Shown one piece after another: positions 33,649 to 41,838 of a DNA stretch of 64,000 nucleotides. Below the pieces are notes generated by a model. It ran no database searches. It was given only the letters and a program-made list of their open reading frames with translations, and was not told the DNA's origin. The stretch's first letter is position 1. Every line of letters begins with the position of its first letter. The position numbers and the translations under genes are program-made. Source of the DNA: Sphingomonadales bacterium (GTDB taxonomy: Bacteria; Pseudomonadota; Alphaproteobacteria; Sphingomonadales; Sphingomonadaceae); NCBI GenBank assembly GCA_016720115.1, contig JADJXT010000001.1:1488001-1552000 (forward strand). Direction: 5' to 3'.

Positions 33649-36150
33649 TCAGAGCGAGCGTAGCGCTTCAGCGGGGCGTGCGGCCAGTATCGGCAGCGAT
33701 CCCAGCATACCGAGTGCAAAGGTCAGTCCCGCGCCCCCCAGCAACGTCCACGCCAGCGTTGCGGGATCGGGGGCGAAGCTGAAATCGAATATCTGTACGA
33801 TCACATACCAGCCCGCGCCCAGCCCCAGCGCCAGCGCCACCAGCCCCAGAACCACCGCAAGAATGGCATATTCCAGCGCCTGCGCCCCCAATATCTGCCG
33901 CCGCGTCGCGCCGAGCAGCTTCATGATCACGCTGTCGTAGATGCGACTCTGGCGCGCGGCGGCGATTGCGCCGACCAGCACCGCGATACCGGCAAGGATG
34001 GCGATCGACGCGGCTGCAGCGATTGCTTGCGCCATTTGCTGCAACAGGACCGTTACCTGGCTGACGACCGCACCAACCTCGATCAGCGAAGATGAGGGGA
34101 AAGCAGGCGGGATCGACTTGGCGAGGGCCCGCTCTGCCTTGGCAGGCACGGTCAGCGTGGCCACCATGCTGTGCGGAGCGGCATCAAAGGTGCCGGGCGA
34201 AAAGACCAGCGCATAATTGAGGCCGAAATTCTCCCACTTCACTTCGCGCAGCGAGGCGATTTTGGTCGAGATTTCGACGCCGAGTACGCTGACGGTCAGG
34301 CTGTCGCCCACGCCAACGCCGAGCGATTCCGCCACGCGGATGTCGAGCGAGACAAGGGCAGGGCCTTTATAGTCCGCAGGCCACCATTCGCCCGCCACGA
34401 CCTCGCTGCCCTGCGGCACCTGCGGGCTATAGGTCAGCCCCCGGTCGCCATTGAGAACCCACGCGCCTTCGGGAAGCTGTTCCAACTGGTCGACGCGCTG
34501 GCCGCCAAATTCGACGATGGTGCCGCGCAGCGAAGGGATGAGGTTGATTTCGGCCCTGGGCGCTTCCTTGCGCACCATCGCCGAAAATTCCGCCGTCCGC
34601 TCACGCGGGATATCGAGCGCGAAGAAACTGGGTGCGCGTTCGGGGACGCTGTTGCGGATTTCATTGTTGATGCTCGTCTGGATCGCCGCGAGAGTGACGA
34701 ACAGGGTGAGGCCCAGTCCCAGCGCAATCACCAGCGCCTGGGTGTGCGATCCCGGACGGTGCAGGTTGGCGAGCGCAAGGCGCGGCAGCGGGGCTTTGGG
34801 GCGCGGCAGGCGCAACGCGATTGCGCGCATCCCTCCTGCGAGGAGCGCGAGTAACAGCAGCAAGGCAAAGGCCGCGCCGATGAAACCAAGCGAAAATATG
34901 GGTTCGCGCGCCGTGCCGACCGCCAGCGCGACGATGGCGGCGATGCTGGCCATAACCCAGATCGCCGTGCGCCGGTCAACGCGCGCGGCGCCCTCTACCA
35001 CCGAACGGTACAGACCGGCGGCAGGCACCGTGCGGGCGCGGGCGAGGGGAGGAAGGGCGAAGGCAAAGGCTATGAGCAGGCCGTAAATCGCGCTGACGAT
35101 AAGGGGCAGCGGGTGCAGCGAGAAGCCGGGCGCGACGGGCAATATGTCGCCCGCAACCCAGCCAATCGCCATCGGCATCACGCTGCTCACCGCAAGCCCG
35201 ACGGCAATTGCCGCCGCCGCCACCGCAAAAATCTGCAGCATGTAGATGCGAAAGATGATGCCGCTGTCGGCGCCGGTAACTTTCAGCGTGGCGATGCCTG
35301 CGCGCTTGCTGTCCAGATAGCTGCCCACGCCATTACCGACTCCGATACCCGCAATCACCAGCGCGGCAAGGCCAACCAGCGTCAGAAACTGCCCCATGCG
35401 TTCGATGAAACGCCGCGTTCCGGGCGCGCCGTTCGAACGGTCGGTGATGTCCCATCCGGCGGAGGGGAATTGCTGTTCGAGGGCTTTGGCGACCGCTTCG
35501 GGATCTGCACTGGCGGGCAGTTTGATCCGATATTTGCTTTCGAACATGCTTCCCGGCTGGATCAGCCGCGTATCTTCAAGCGAGGCAGGCGAGACGATTG
35601 CCACCGGGCCAAGGGTGAAACCTTCGCCCAATCGGTCGGGCTCGTCGGCGATGATCCCCGCAATCTTGAAGCTGGCCTCGCCAAAGCGCACCGTGCCGCC
35701 AGTTGTCAGGTTGAACCGGTCTGCCAGCGCCTCGCCAATATAGACTTCGCCGCGCGCAGGGGCTGAGGCGGTCGTGCCACCCTGCAGAACCAGCCTGCCG
35801 TAAAGCGGATAGGCGCCATCGACGGATTTGAGTTCGGCCAGCACACTGTCGGTGCCTTGCGGGCCGATGGCCATCGCACGCAGGCGGACCGTTTCCGACA
35901 CCGTGCCTGCCGCCGCAAAGGCCTTCAACTCGGCCTCGCTCGCTTCGCGTTGGGCAATGCCAATTTCGATATCGCCGCCAAGGATGGTCTGCCCGCGACG
36001 TGACAATTCTTCGGTGATACTGGCGGTGAGGCTGCCGATGGCGGCGAGCGTTGCCACGCCGAGGAACAGGCAGACCGCAAGCAAGCGCAGCCCCCGGATG
36101 CGCGCAGAAAGATCGCGGCGTGCGATGCGCCAGAGGGTGGGGAGGTTCAT
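33649..36150 (-). CDS. FtsX-like ABC transporter permease (YbbP type)
   Basis: From ATG 36150 the protein has 833 residues and the YbbP plan: an N-terminal transmembrane helix (LRLLAVCLFLGVATLAAIGSL), a large periplasmic region, two groups of three to four transmembrane helices (each an FtsX core), and a C-terminal core ending AARPAEALRSL. Its ATPase partner is encoded upstream on the same strand (36284-36949), and together they form a MacB/Lol-like mechanotransducing complex. Substrate unknown; the arrangement beside a TesA-type lipase matches E. coli tesA-ybbA-ybbP. Confidence 0.92.
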   Translation of the reverse strand: MNLPTLWRIARRDLSARIRGLRLLAVCLFLGVATLAAIGSLTASITEELSRRGQTILGGDIEIGIAQREASEAELKAFAAAGTVSETVRLRAMAIGPQGTDSVLAELKSVDGAYPLYGRLVLQGGTTASAPARGEVYIGEALADRFNLTTGGTVRFGEASFKIAGIIADEPDRLGEGFTLGPVAIVSPASLEDTRLIQPGSMFESKYRIKLPASADPEAVAKALEQQFPSAGWDITDRSNGAPGTRRFIERMGQFLTLVGLAALVIAGIGVGNGVGSYLDSKRAGIATLKVTGADSGIIFRIYMLQIFAVAAAAIAVGLAVSSVMPMAIGWVAGDILPVAPGFSLHPLPLIVSAIYGLLIAFAFALPPLARARTVPAAGLYRSVVEGAARVDRRTAIWVMASIAAIVALAVGTAREPIFSLGFIGAAFALLLLLALLAGGMRAIALRLPRPKAPLPRLALANLHRPGSHTQALVIALGLGLTLFVTLAAIQTSINNEIRNSVPERAPSFFALDIPRERTAEFSAMVRKEAPRAEINLIPSLRGTIVEFGGQRVDQLEQLPEGAWVLNGDRGLTYSPQVPQGSEVVAGEWWPADYKGPALVSLDIRVAESLGVGVGDSLTVSVLGVEISTKIASLREVKWENFGLNYALVFSPGTFDAAPHSMVATLTVPAKAERALAKSIPPAFPSSSLIEVGAVVSQVTVLLQQMAQAIAAAASIAILAGIAVLVGAIAAARQSRIYDSVIMKLLGATRRQILGAQALEYAILAVVLGLVALALGLGAGWYVIVQIFDFSFAPDPATLAWTLLGGAGLTFALGMLGSLPILAARPAEALRSL

Positions 36151-36180
36151 TGAATAACTCCCACATCTCTGCCCCAAACT

Positions 36181-36269
36181 TCGTCATTCCCGCGAAAGCG
36201 GGAATCCATCACCTGCCGTTGAAATTTCATCCGTCGGTGATGGACCCCCGCTTTCGCGGGGGTGACGAA
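36181..36269. repeat. 89-bp nested palindromic repeat, copy 2
   Basis: Same plan as 512-600 (opposite orientation), and near-identical to 62158-62246: TCGTCATTCCCGCGAAAGCG at the left, CTTTCGCGGGGGTGACGAA at the right, CCATCACC/GGTGATGG inside. It sits within an operon, between the ABC ATPase stop (36284) and the permease start (36150). Confidence 0.88.
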
Positions 36270-36283
36270 GCCTTGGGTTATTC

Positions 36284-36949
36284 TCATGCGTCCACCACCA
36301 ACCCGTCCTGCATCGCAATCACGCGGTCGCAGCGCGCGGCAAGGGCAGGGTCGTGGGTGATGATGAGCAGTGTCGCCCCCAATGCGGCGCGGCGTTCGAA
36401 CAGCAGGTCGATGATGGACGAACCTGTCGAGCCGTCGAGATTGCCGGTAGGCTCATCGGCGAAGATGATCTTCGGCGCTGCGGCCATAGCGCGGGCGATC
36501 GCTACGCGCTGCTGCTCGCCGCCCGAAAGCTGCGAAGGATAGTGGGTAAGGCGATGGCCGAGGCCTACAGCTTCCAGCTCGCTGGCCGCACGCCCGAAAG
36601 GATTGTCGATCCCCGCCAGCTCCATTGGCACCGCAACATTTTCCAGCGCGGTCATTGTGGGCAGCAGGTGGAAAGCCTGCAGCACGATCCCGATGCGTCC
36701 GCGCCGTGCCCGCGCCAGTGCGTCCTCGTCCATTTCGGTAAAATTAAGGCCATCGACGGTCACCGTCCCGCCGCTCGCTCGCTCCAGCCCGGCCAGAACC
36801 GCCATCAGCGAACTTTTGCCCGAACCCGATGGCCCGCGCAGAGCGACGCTGACCCCATGAGGGACGTCAAGGTCCACACCGCGCAGGATCGAAACCTGCG
36901 CATCGTTCGAACCAAGGCTGAGGGTGACATTTGCCGCGCGGATTGCCAT
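36284..36949 (-). CDS. ABC transporter ATP-binding protein (YbbA/LolD type)
   Basis: From ATG 36949 the protein has 221 residues with Walker A GPSGSGKSS, Q-loop QAFHLLP, signature LSGGEQQRVAIARA, Walker B IIFADEPTGNLDG and H-loop ITHD. This is the MacB/LolD/YbbA subfamily, paired with FtsX-like permeases. The permease gene lies 133 bp downstream, with the nested palindrome 36181-36269 in between. The divergent TesA-type lipase starts 42 bp away. Confidence 0.94.
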   Translation of the reverse strand: MAIRAANVTLSLGSNDAQVSILRGVDLDVPHGVSVALRGPSGSGKSSLMAVLAGLERASGGTVTVDGLNFTEMDEDALARARRGRIGIVLQAFHLLPTMTALENVAVPMELAGIDNPFGRAASELEAVGLGHRLTHYPSQLSGGEQQRVAIARAMAAAPKIIFADEPTGNLDGSTGSSIIDLLFERRAALGATLLIITHDPALAARCDRVIAMQDGLVVDA

Positions 36950-36991
36950 ATCCGCCTTTGAACCGACTGGAGCGTGCAAGGAAAAATCCTT

Positions 36992-37693
36992 ATGAGAAGT
37001 TTTTGGCTATATGGGGCGCTCGCACTGCTTCTCCAAGGGCTAGTTGGCTGCGGGCAGCCGACGCAATCGACGAAAAGCGAACCGGCTTCTGCCAAGAGCG
37101 AGGCGGCGATGCAATATGACAAACTCGTCGTGGCTTTTGGCGACAGTCTTTACGCCGGTTACCGGCTTGCCCCGAACGAAGGGCTGGCACCGCAATTGCA
37201 GGCCGCGCTGAATGCGGACGGTATCAATGCACGGGTGCACAATGCCGGAGTGTCGGGCGATACCACGGCGGCTGGCAAACAGAGCCTGACCTTTGTTCTG
37301 GATAATCTGGAAAAGAAACCCGATCTGGTGGTGCTGGGGCTTGGCGGGAATGATATGCTGCGCGGCATTCAGCCGAAAGAAACCGAAGCCAATCTGAAGG
37401 CGATGCTCGATGAACTGAAGAAGCGCGATATCGATGTCGTGCTGACGGGGATGCTCGCTGCGCCCAATCTCGGGCCCGACTATGCCAATGCCTTTAACCC
37501 GATTTTTCCGAAACTGGCGCAGCAATATGGCGCGTCGCTCTATCCGTTTTTCCTCGACGGCGTGGTTGCCGATCCGGAACTGATGCTGCCCGACAATATC
37601 CACCCCAATGCACAGGGTGTAGCGAAGGTGGTCGACGGGCTGGCTCCGATTGTCGAAAAGGCGCTGCAGCGACCCCAGTCGAAGGTGTATTAA
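36992..37693 (+). CDS. GDSL-type arylesterase/lysophospholipase (TesA-like) lipoprotein
   Basis: The ATG at 36992 gives 233 residues with a lipoprotein-like signal (MRSFWLYGALALLLQGLVG, then cysteine). SGNH-hydrolase blocks are all present: VAFGDSLYAGY (block I, catalytic serine), NAGVSGDTT (II), LGLGGNDMLRG (III) and LPDNIHPNAQG (V, catalytic Asp and His). TesA enzymes hydrolyse acyl-thioesters, aryl esters and lysophospholipids in the periplasm. Divergence from the YbbA/YbbP-like pair is conserved in many proteobacteria, suggesting related envelope-lipid roles. Confidence 0.92.
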   Translation: MRSFWLYGALALLLQGLVGCGQPTQSTKSEPASAKSEAAMQYDKLVVAFGDSLYAGYRLAPNEGLAPQLQAALNADGINARVHNAGVSGDTTAAGKQSLTFVLDNLEKKPDLVVLGLGGNDMLRGIQPKETEANLKAMLDELKKRDIDVVLTGMLAAPNLGPDYANAFNPIFPKLAQQYGASLYPFFLDGVVADPELMLPDNIHPNAQGVAKVVDGLAPIVEKALQRPQSKVY

Positions 37694-37711
37694 AAAAATA
37701 ACACACCTTCG
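37680..37711. terminator. possible hairpin overlapping the TesA-like stop
   Basis: CGAAGGTGT at 37680 pairs with ACACCTTCG ending at 37711, around an AT-rich loop. The left arm is the last codons of the lipase. There is no strong T-run after it, so termination is only a possibility. Confidence 0.35.
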
Positions 37712-37787
37712 TCCGGATTTGCTTGAAATCACAATAAGCGCGTTCCATTTATCCCTTAATATAACCGTTTGAGGAGGATCGACCCGC

Positions 37788-38999
37788 ATGTCGACCAGTG
37801 AAACACTGACCGTCACCGAAACCGAGCTGAAGCTCACCCCGCCCGATCCGGTGCCGCCGATTGCCGCCGAAAAGGCGGTCGGGCTGGTTCCTGTCGAGGA
37901 TGAGGTGAAGGCCAAGCTGGCCGAAAAGGTTGAGGGCTATATCGCTGATCTGCTCGCGCAGGATGTGAACAGCCCCGAATTCGGCAAGCGTGTCGATCAG
38001 CTCACCAATATGGGGCGCAAGGAAATCATGGAGGCGGCCGGCCAGTCCAACCGTTTCCTCGATCGCCCGATCCGTCAGATGGATGAAAGCACCGGCGTGG
38101 GCGCGGACCTTGCCGAACTGCGGCGCACGGTCGAGGATCTCGACCCGTCGAAGCGGGGGAACCTGACCACCAAACAGAAGCTGTTCGGCATCATCCCCTG
38201 GGGCAACAAGCTGCGCAACTATTTCGACAGCTACCAGAGCGCGCAGGGGCATATCAGCTCGATCCTCGGGCGCCTCGCCAACGGCAAGGACGAGTTGCTG
38301 ATGGACAATGCCGCGATTGACGTCGAGCGGCAGAATCTGTGGAAGGCGATGGGCAAGCTAGAACAGATGATCCTGATTTCGAAGCAGCTCGACGGGCGGC
38401 TTGAGGAGAAAGCGGGGGAACTGGAGCTTTCCGATCCCGCCAAGGCCAAGGCGATCCGCGAAACCGCGCTGTTCTATGTCCGCCAGCGACATCAGGATTT
38501 GCTGACCCAGATGGCGGTGACGGTGCAGGGCTATCTGGCGATGGACCTTGTGAAAAAGAACAATGTCGAACTGGTGAAGGGCGTCGATCGGGCGTCGACC
38601 ACCACCGTTGGCGCGCTGCGCACCGCAGTGACGGTGGCGCAGGCGATGACCAACCAGCGGCTGGTGCTCGGCCAGATTACCGCGCTCAACACCACCACCG
38701 CCAGCATCATCGACAGCACCGGCAAGCTGCTGCGCGAGAATACCGCGGCGATCCACGAGCAGGCGTCGGCCTCTACCATCCCGCTCGAAACGCTGAGCCG
38801 CGCCTTCCAGAATATCTATGATACGATGGATGCGATCGATACCTTCAAGATCAAGGCGCTGGAAAGCATGAAGCAGACGTCCGAAGCGCTAGAAAAGGAA
38901 GTCGAGAAATCGAAGGGCTATATCGCCCGCGCCGAAGGGCAGGCACAGGCCAAACTCGGCGCGACCGAAACCAACCTGTTGAGCTCGCTGGAGGCGTAA
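37788..38999 (+). CDS. toxic anion resistance protein TelA family
   Basis: This 403-residue, mostly helical cytoplasmic protein has TelA/KlaA family blocks: FGKRVDQLTNMGRKEI, FGIIPWGNKLRNYFDSY, GKDELLMDNAAIDVERQNLW and the C-terminal NLLSSLEA. The family was named from tellurite resistance plasmids and is linked to cell-envelope stress; the mechanism is unknown. The start is preceded by GAGGAGG. The following gene starts 3 bp after the stop, with its ribosome site inside the telA end (GGAGG), so the two are translationally coupled. Confidence 0.9.
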   Translation: MSTSETLTVTETELKLTPPDPVPPIAAEKAVGLVPVEDEVKAKLAEKVEGYIADLLAQDVNSPEFGKRVDQLTNMGRKEIMEAAGQSNRFLDRPIRQMDESTGVGADLAELRRTVEDLDPSKRGNLTTKQKLFGIIPWGNKLRNYFDSYQSAQGHISSILGRLANGKDELLMDNAAIDVERQNLWKAMGKLEQMILISKQLDGRLEEKAGELELSDPAKAKAIRETALFYVRQRHQDLLTQMAVTVQGYLAMDLVKKNNVELVKGVDRASTTTVGALRTAVTVAQAMTNQRLVLGQITALNTTTASIIDSTGKLLRENTAAIHEQASASTIPLETLSRAFQNIYDTMDAIDTFKIKALESMKQTSEALEKEVEKSKGYIARAEGQAQAKLGATETNLLSSLEA

Positions 39000-39002
39000 G
39001 AC

Positions 39003-39722
39003 TTGGCAAGCCCGGCTACACAATCCGACGAAATCCTCGACAGCGCGCGTCGCTCGTTGAAGCGTGTCCGCATGGGGCCACCCATCGGGACAAAATCGCG
39101 CGCGCTGCGCCGGGCGCATTTCTATGGCAAGCTGGCGCGCACCGGGCTGGTGGTCGGCGGGCTACTGATCGGCGCGGGCATAATCGGCGCGATCATCGAC
39201 GGCATCGGCTTCTGGGGCGTGATGATTACCGGCGTACTGGGCGCGGCGGCGGTTTACGCGCTGATGCGCTATCCCGAAATGCCGATGCCCACGACCGAAT
39301 CCTTGCGCCAGACCGACCTCGGCACGCTCGCCGGAAAGACCGAAATCTGGCTGGAAGCGCAGCGGCCTGCCTTGCCCGCTCCGGCTATTCCGGTGGTGCA
39401 GAATATCGGCCTGCGGCTCGATGCACTGGCGCCGCAATTGCAGACGCTGGCGGAAACCGATCCGGCCTCGCGCGAGGTGCGCAAGCTGGTCGGCGAGCAT
39501 CTGCCCGAACTGATCAACGGCTATAAACGCATCCCCGAACCGCTGCGGCGGCAGGACAATGGCGGCAAGACGCCCGAGCAGCAACTGGTCGATGGCCTGA
39601 AACGGATCGATCGCGAGATCGAAACGATGACCGGCCAGATCGCGCGCGGCGAACTCGACAAACTGGCAACGCGCGAACGCTTCCTCGAAATCCGTTACGA
39701 CGGAACGAGTGAGACTGCATAG
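39003..39722 (+). CDS. membrane partner of TelA, XpaC-like
   Basis: Translation starts at TTG 39003 with GGAGG eight bases upstream, inside the telA gene. The 239-residue protein has a basic N-terminus, two adjacent transmembrane segments (TGLVVGGLLIGAGIIGAII and FWGVMITGVLGAAAVYALM) and a long helical cytoplasmic tail (DALAPQLQTLAETD, then a charged coiled coil). In many bacteria TelA genes are followed by XpaC-like membrane proteins, and the layout here agrees; sequence similarity to XpaC is weak, so this is inference. Confidence 0.68.
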   Translation: MASPATQSDEILDSARRSLKRVRMGPPIGTKSRALRRAHFYGKLARTGLVVGGLLIGAGIIGAIIDGIGFWGVMITGVLGAAAVYALMRYPEMPMPTTESLRQTDLGTLAGKTEIWLEAQRPALPAPAIPVVQNIGLRLDALAPQLQTLAETDPASREVRKLVGEHLPELINGYKRIPEPLRRQDNGGKTPEQQLVDGLKRIDREIETMTGQIARGELDKLATRERFLEIRYDGTSETA

Positions 39723-39735
39723 CAAAGCGGAAAAA

Positions 39736-39809
39736 TGGTTCCCCGGTAAGGATTCGAACCTCAATAGACGGAGTCAGAGTCCGTAGTCTTACCGTTAGAC
39801 GACCGGGGA
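39736..39809 (-). tRNA. tRNA-Gln (anticodon CUG)
   Basis: The 74-nt minus-strand gene folds into a full cloverleaf: acceptor TCCCCGG/CCGGGGA, D-arm GTCT/AGAC, anticodon stem ACGGA/TCCGT with loop CTCTGAC (anticodon CTG reading CAG), T-arm TGAGG/CCTTA with loop TTCGAAT, and an encoded CCA end. It stands alone between the TelA partner and ppx. Confidence 0.95.
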
Positions 39810-39980
39810 ATGTGGGGTGGGCCATTAGGCGGACACAAAGTGGCTGTCAATCGGCTGTGACCGGCTTTTGCGGCATATCCGCCAATTCTCTTGAAAAATT
39901 AATCTCTTCGCGCTAATTCCATGGCCAAGTACCGGGCGGTATTTCCCGCTAACGGATAGAAGATAAGAGAAGAATCGGCC

Positions 39981-41141
39981 ATGGGCGATCATATCGCGCC
40001 ATCGCCGCACAAAGGCGGAAGGGGCAAAGGCGCCCGTAAAAAGGGGCCAAACCGTCGCAAATCCGCCGATGCGGCAACAGGAGGAGGGGCCTCGCGCGAT
40101 ACAGACGCGAATGGCGCCCCCAAATTTTCGCACGACAACCGTTTTGCCGGTGGTGGCTGGCTGGGGCGCACCGCTTATGCCGCGCTCGACCTTGGCACCA
40201 ACAATTGCCGCCTGCTGATCGCGCGCGCCTCGCACGACGGTTTCACCGTGGTCGACGCTTTCTCGCGTGTGGTGCGGCTCGGTGAGGGGCTGGCGACCAC
40301 CGGAAAGATGAGCGAGGAGGCGATGGATCGCGCGATCGAGGCGCTTTCTGTATGCGCGGACAAGCTCAAACGGCGCAACGTCATTCTCGCGCGCTCGGTC
40401 GCGACCGAGGCCTGCCGCCAGGCGCTGAACGGTACGCAGTTCATCGAGCGGGTGAAGCAGGAAACCGGCATCATGCTCGATGTCATCAGCCCCAAGGAAG
40501 AGGCGCGCCTTGCCGTGATGGGGTGTCATGCGCTGCTAGAACCCGGCGACGGCCCGGCGCTGATCTTCGATATCGGCGGCGGATCGACCGAACTGGTGCT
40601 GGTTTCAACCGATGGCGTGGTGCCCGAGATACTGGACTGGGCGAGTGTGCCCTGGGGTGTCGTATCGCTGACCGAGAGCGAACCGCTCGAAGGCGAGGAT
40701 GAAGCGGCGCTTGCGGATACCTATGCGCGGATGCGCAAAAAGGTATCGGATGCCTTTGCCGCTTTTGCCGCGCGGCTTCCGGCGGGCGGGGGCGACCATC
40801 GCCTGCTGGGCACATCGGGTACCGTCACCACGCTTGCCAGTGTGTATCTGAAACTGCAATCCTATGACCGCAAACAGATCGACGGGCTGCACTTGCCGAC
40901 CGAGGCCATGCGCGAGATCAGCCAGACGCTGGCTGCGCTGCCGCCTGCGGGCCGCGCCAGATTTCCGACCATAGGGCAGGAGCGATCGGACCTGGTCGTT
41001 GCCGGCTGTGCGATACTGGAGGCGATATTCGATATCTGGCCGGGCGAAAGGCTTGGCGTGGCCGATCGCGGTATCCGCGAAGGCATATTGCGCGCGCTGA
41101 TGGCGAGCGATGCGAAACGGCGCGGCAGGCGCCCGGCATGA
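39981..41141 (+). CDS. Ppx/GppA family exopolyphosphatase
   Basis: This 386-residue ASKHA-fold phosphatase hydrolyses polyphosphate or pppGpp. An unusual basic, low-complexity N-terminal stretch of about 60 residues (KGGRGKGARKKGPNRRK) precedes the domain. Phosphate-binding motifs follow: ALDLGTNNCRLL, RSVATEACR, FDIGGGSTELVLV and LLGTSGTVTTLASV. The C-terminal HD-like region of long Ppx proteins is absent, as in short alphaproteobacterial forms. It overlaps rlmE by 4 bp (ATGA), a common alphaproteobacterial pairing. Confidence 0.92.
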   Translation: MGDHIAPSPHKGGRGKGARKKGPNRRKSADAATGGGASRDTDANGAPKFSHDNRFAGGGWLGRTAYAALDLGTNNCRLLIARASHDGFTVVDAFSRVVRLGEGLATTGKMSEEAMDRAIEALSVCADKLKRRNVILARSVATEACRQALNGTQFIERVKQETGIMLDVISPKEEARLAVMGCHALLEPGDGPALIFDIGGGSTELVLVSTDGVVPEILDWASVPWGVVSLTESEPLEGEDEAALADTYARMRKKVSDAFAAFAARLPAGGGDHRLLGTSGTVTTLASVYLKLQSYDRKQIDGLHLPTEAMREISQTLAALPPAGRARFPTIGQERSDLVVAGCAILEAIFDIWPGERLGVADRGIREGILRALMASDAKRRGRRPA

Positions 41142-41824
41142 CGAAATTTACCTTTGGCGGCAATCGCTCGGGTCGCAGCGCGTCGGGCAAGGAACGGGTG
41201 AAGACCGCGAAGCGGCGCAGTCCGCAATCGGCCCGCTGGCTCGAACGGCAACTCAACGATCCCTATGTGAAGCGCGCACAGTCCGAAGGCTATCGCAGTC
41301 GGGCTGCCTATAAGCTGATCGAACTGGACGAGAAATTCCATTTCCTGAAAGGAAAGAAAGCCGTCGTCGATCTGGGCATTGCACCAGGGGGGTGGGCGCA
41401 GGTCGTGCGGCGGCGCCTGCCATCGGCCAGGGTGTCTGGCATCGATTTGCTGCCGGTCGATCCGATCGAGGGTGTGACGCTGTTCGAGATGGATTTCATG
41501 GACGATCGCGCACCCGATCTGCTGGTCGAGGCGCTGGGGCAGGCGCCCGACCTGATCATTTCCGACATGGCGGCGAACACTGTCGGTCACAAGCAGACAG
41601 ACCATTTGCGCACCATGGGTCTGGTGGAGGCTGCGGCGCATTTTGCCGTGGAGGTGTTGCAACCCGGCGGTGATTTTGTCGCAAAGGTCTTCGCCGGGGG
41701 AACCGATCCCGAATTGCTGGCGATCCTCAAATCGAACTTTGCCACGGTGAAGCACGCCAAGCCACCGGCGAGCCGCAAGGGTTCGGTCGAATGGTATGTC
41801 GTGGCGCAGGGCAAGAAGGGCTGA
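41138..41824 (+). CDS. rlmE: 23S rRNA 2'-O-ribose U2552 methyltransferase RlmE (FtsJ)
   Basis: This 228-residue SAM-dependent enzyme methylates U2552 in the ribosomal A-loop and promotes 50S assembly. An N-terminal basic arm (residues 1-40) is followed by Lys59 in RSRAAYKL, SAM motif VVDLGIAPGGWAQV, an aspartate in IISDMAANTVGH, a lysine in FVAKVFAGG and a glutamate in SVEWYVVA, giving the K-D-K-E tetrad. Translationally coupled to ppx. Its last four codons are half of a perfect palindrome shared with the convergent DsbA-like gene. Confidence 0.96.
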   Translation: MTKFTFGGNRSGRSASGKERVKTAKRRSPQSARWLERQLNDPYVKRAQSEGYRSRAAYKLIELDEKFHFLKGKKAVVDLGIAPGGWAQVVRRRLPSARVSGIDLLPVDPIEGVTLFEMDFMDDRAPDLLVEALGQAPDLIISDMAANTVGHKQTDHLRTMGLVEAAAHFAVEVLQPGGDFVAKVFAGGTDPELLAILKSNFATVKHAKPPASRKGSVEWYVVAQGKKG

Positions 41825-41838
41825 TCAGCCCTTCTTGC
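41811..41838. repeat. 28-bp perfect palindrome across two convergent stop codons
   Basis: GCAAGAAGGGCTGA is followed immediately by its exact reverse complement, TCAGCCCTTCTTGC. The centre TGA/TCA is the stop codon of rlmE on one strand and of the DsbA-like gene on the other. Both proteins therefore end in Lys-Lys-Gly. It may serve as a bidirectional transcription terminator, though it lacks a loop and T-tract. Confidence 0.85.
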
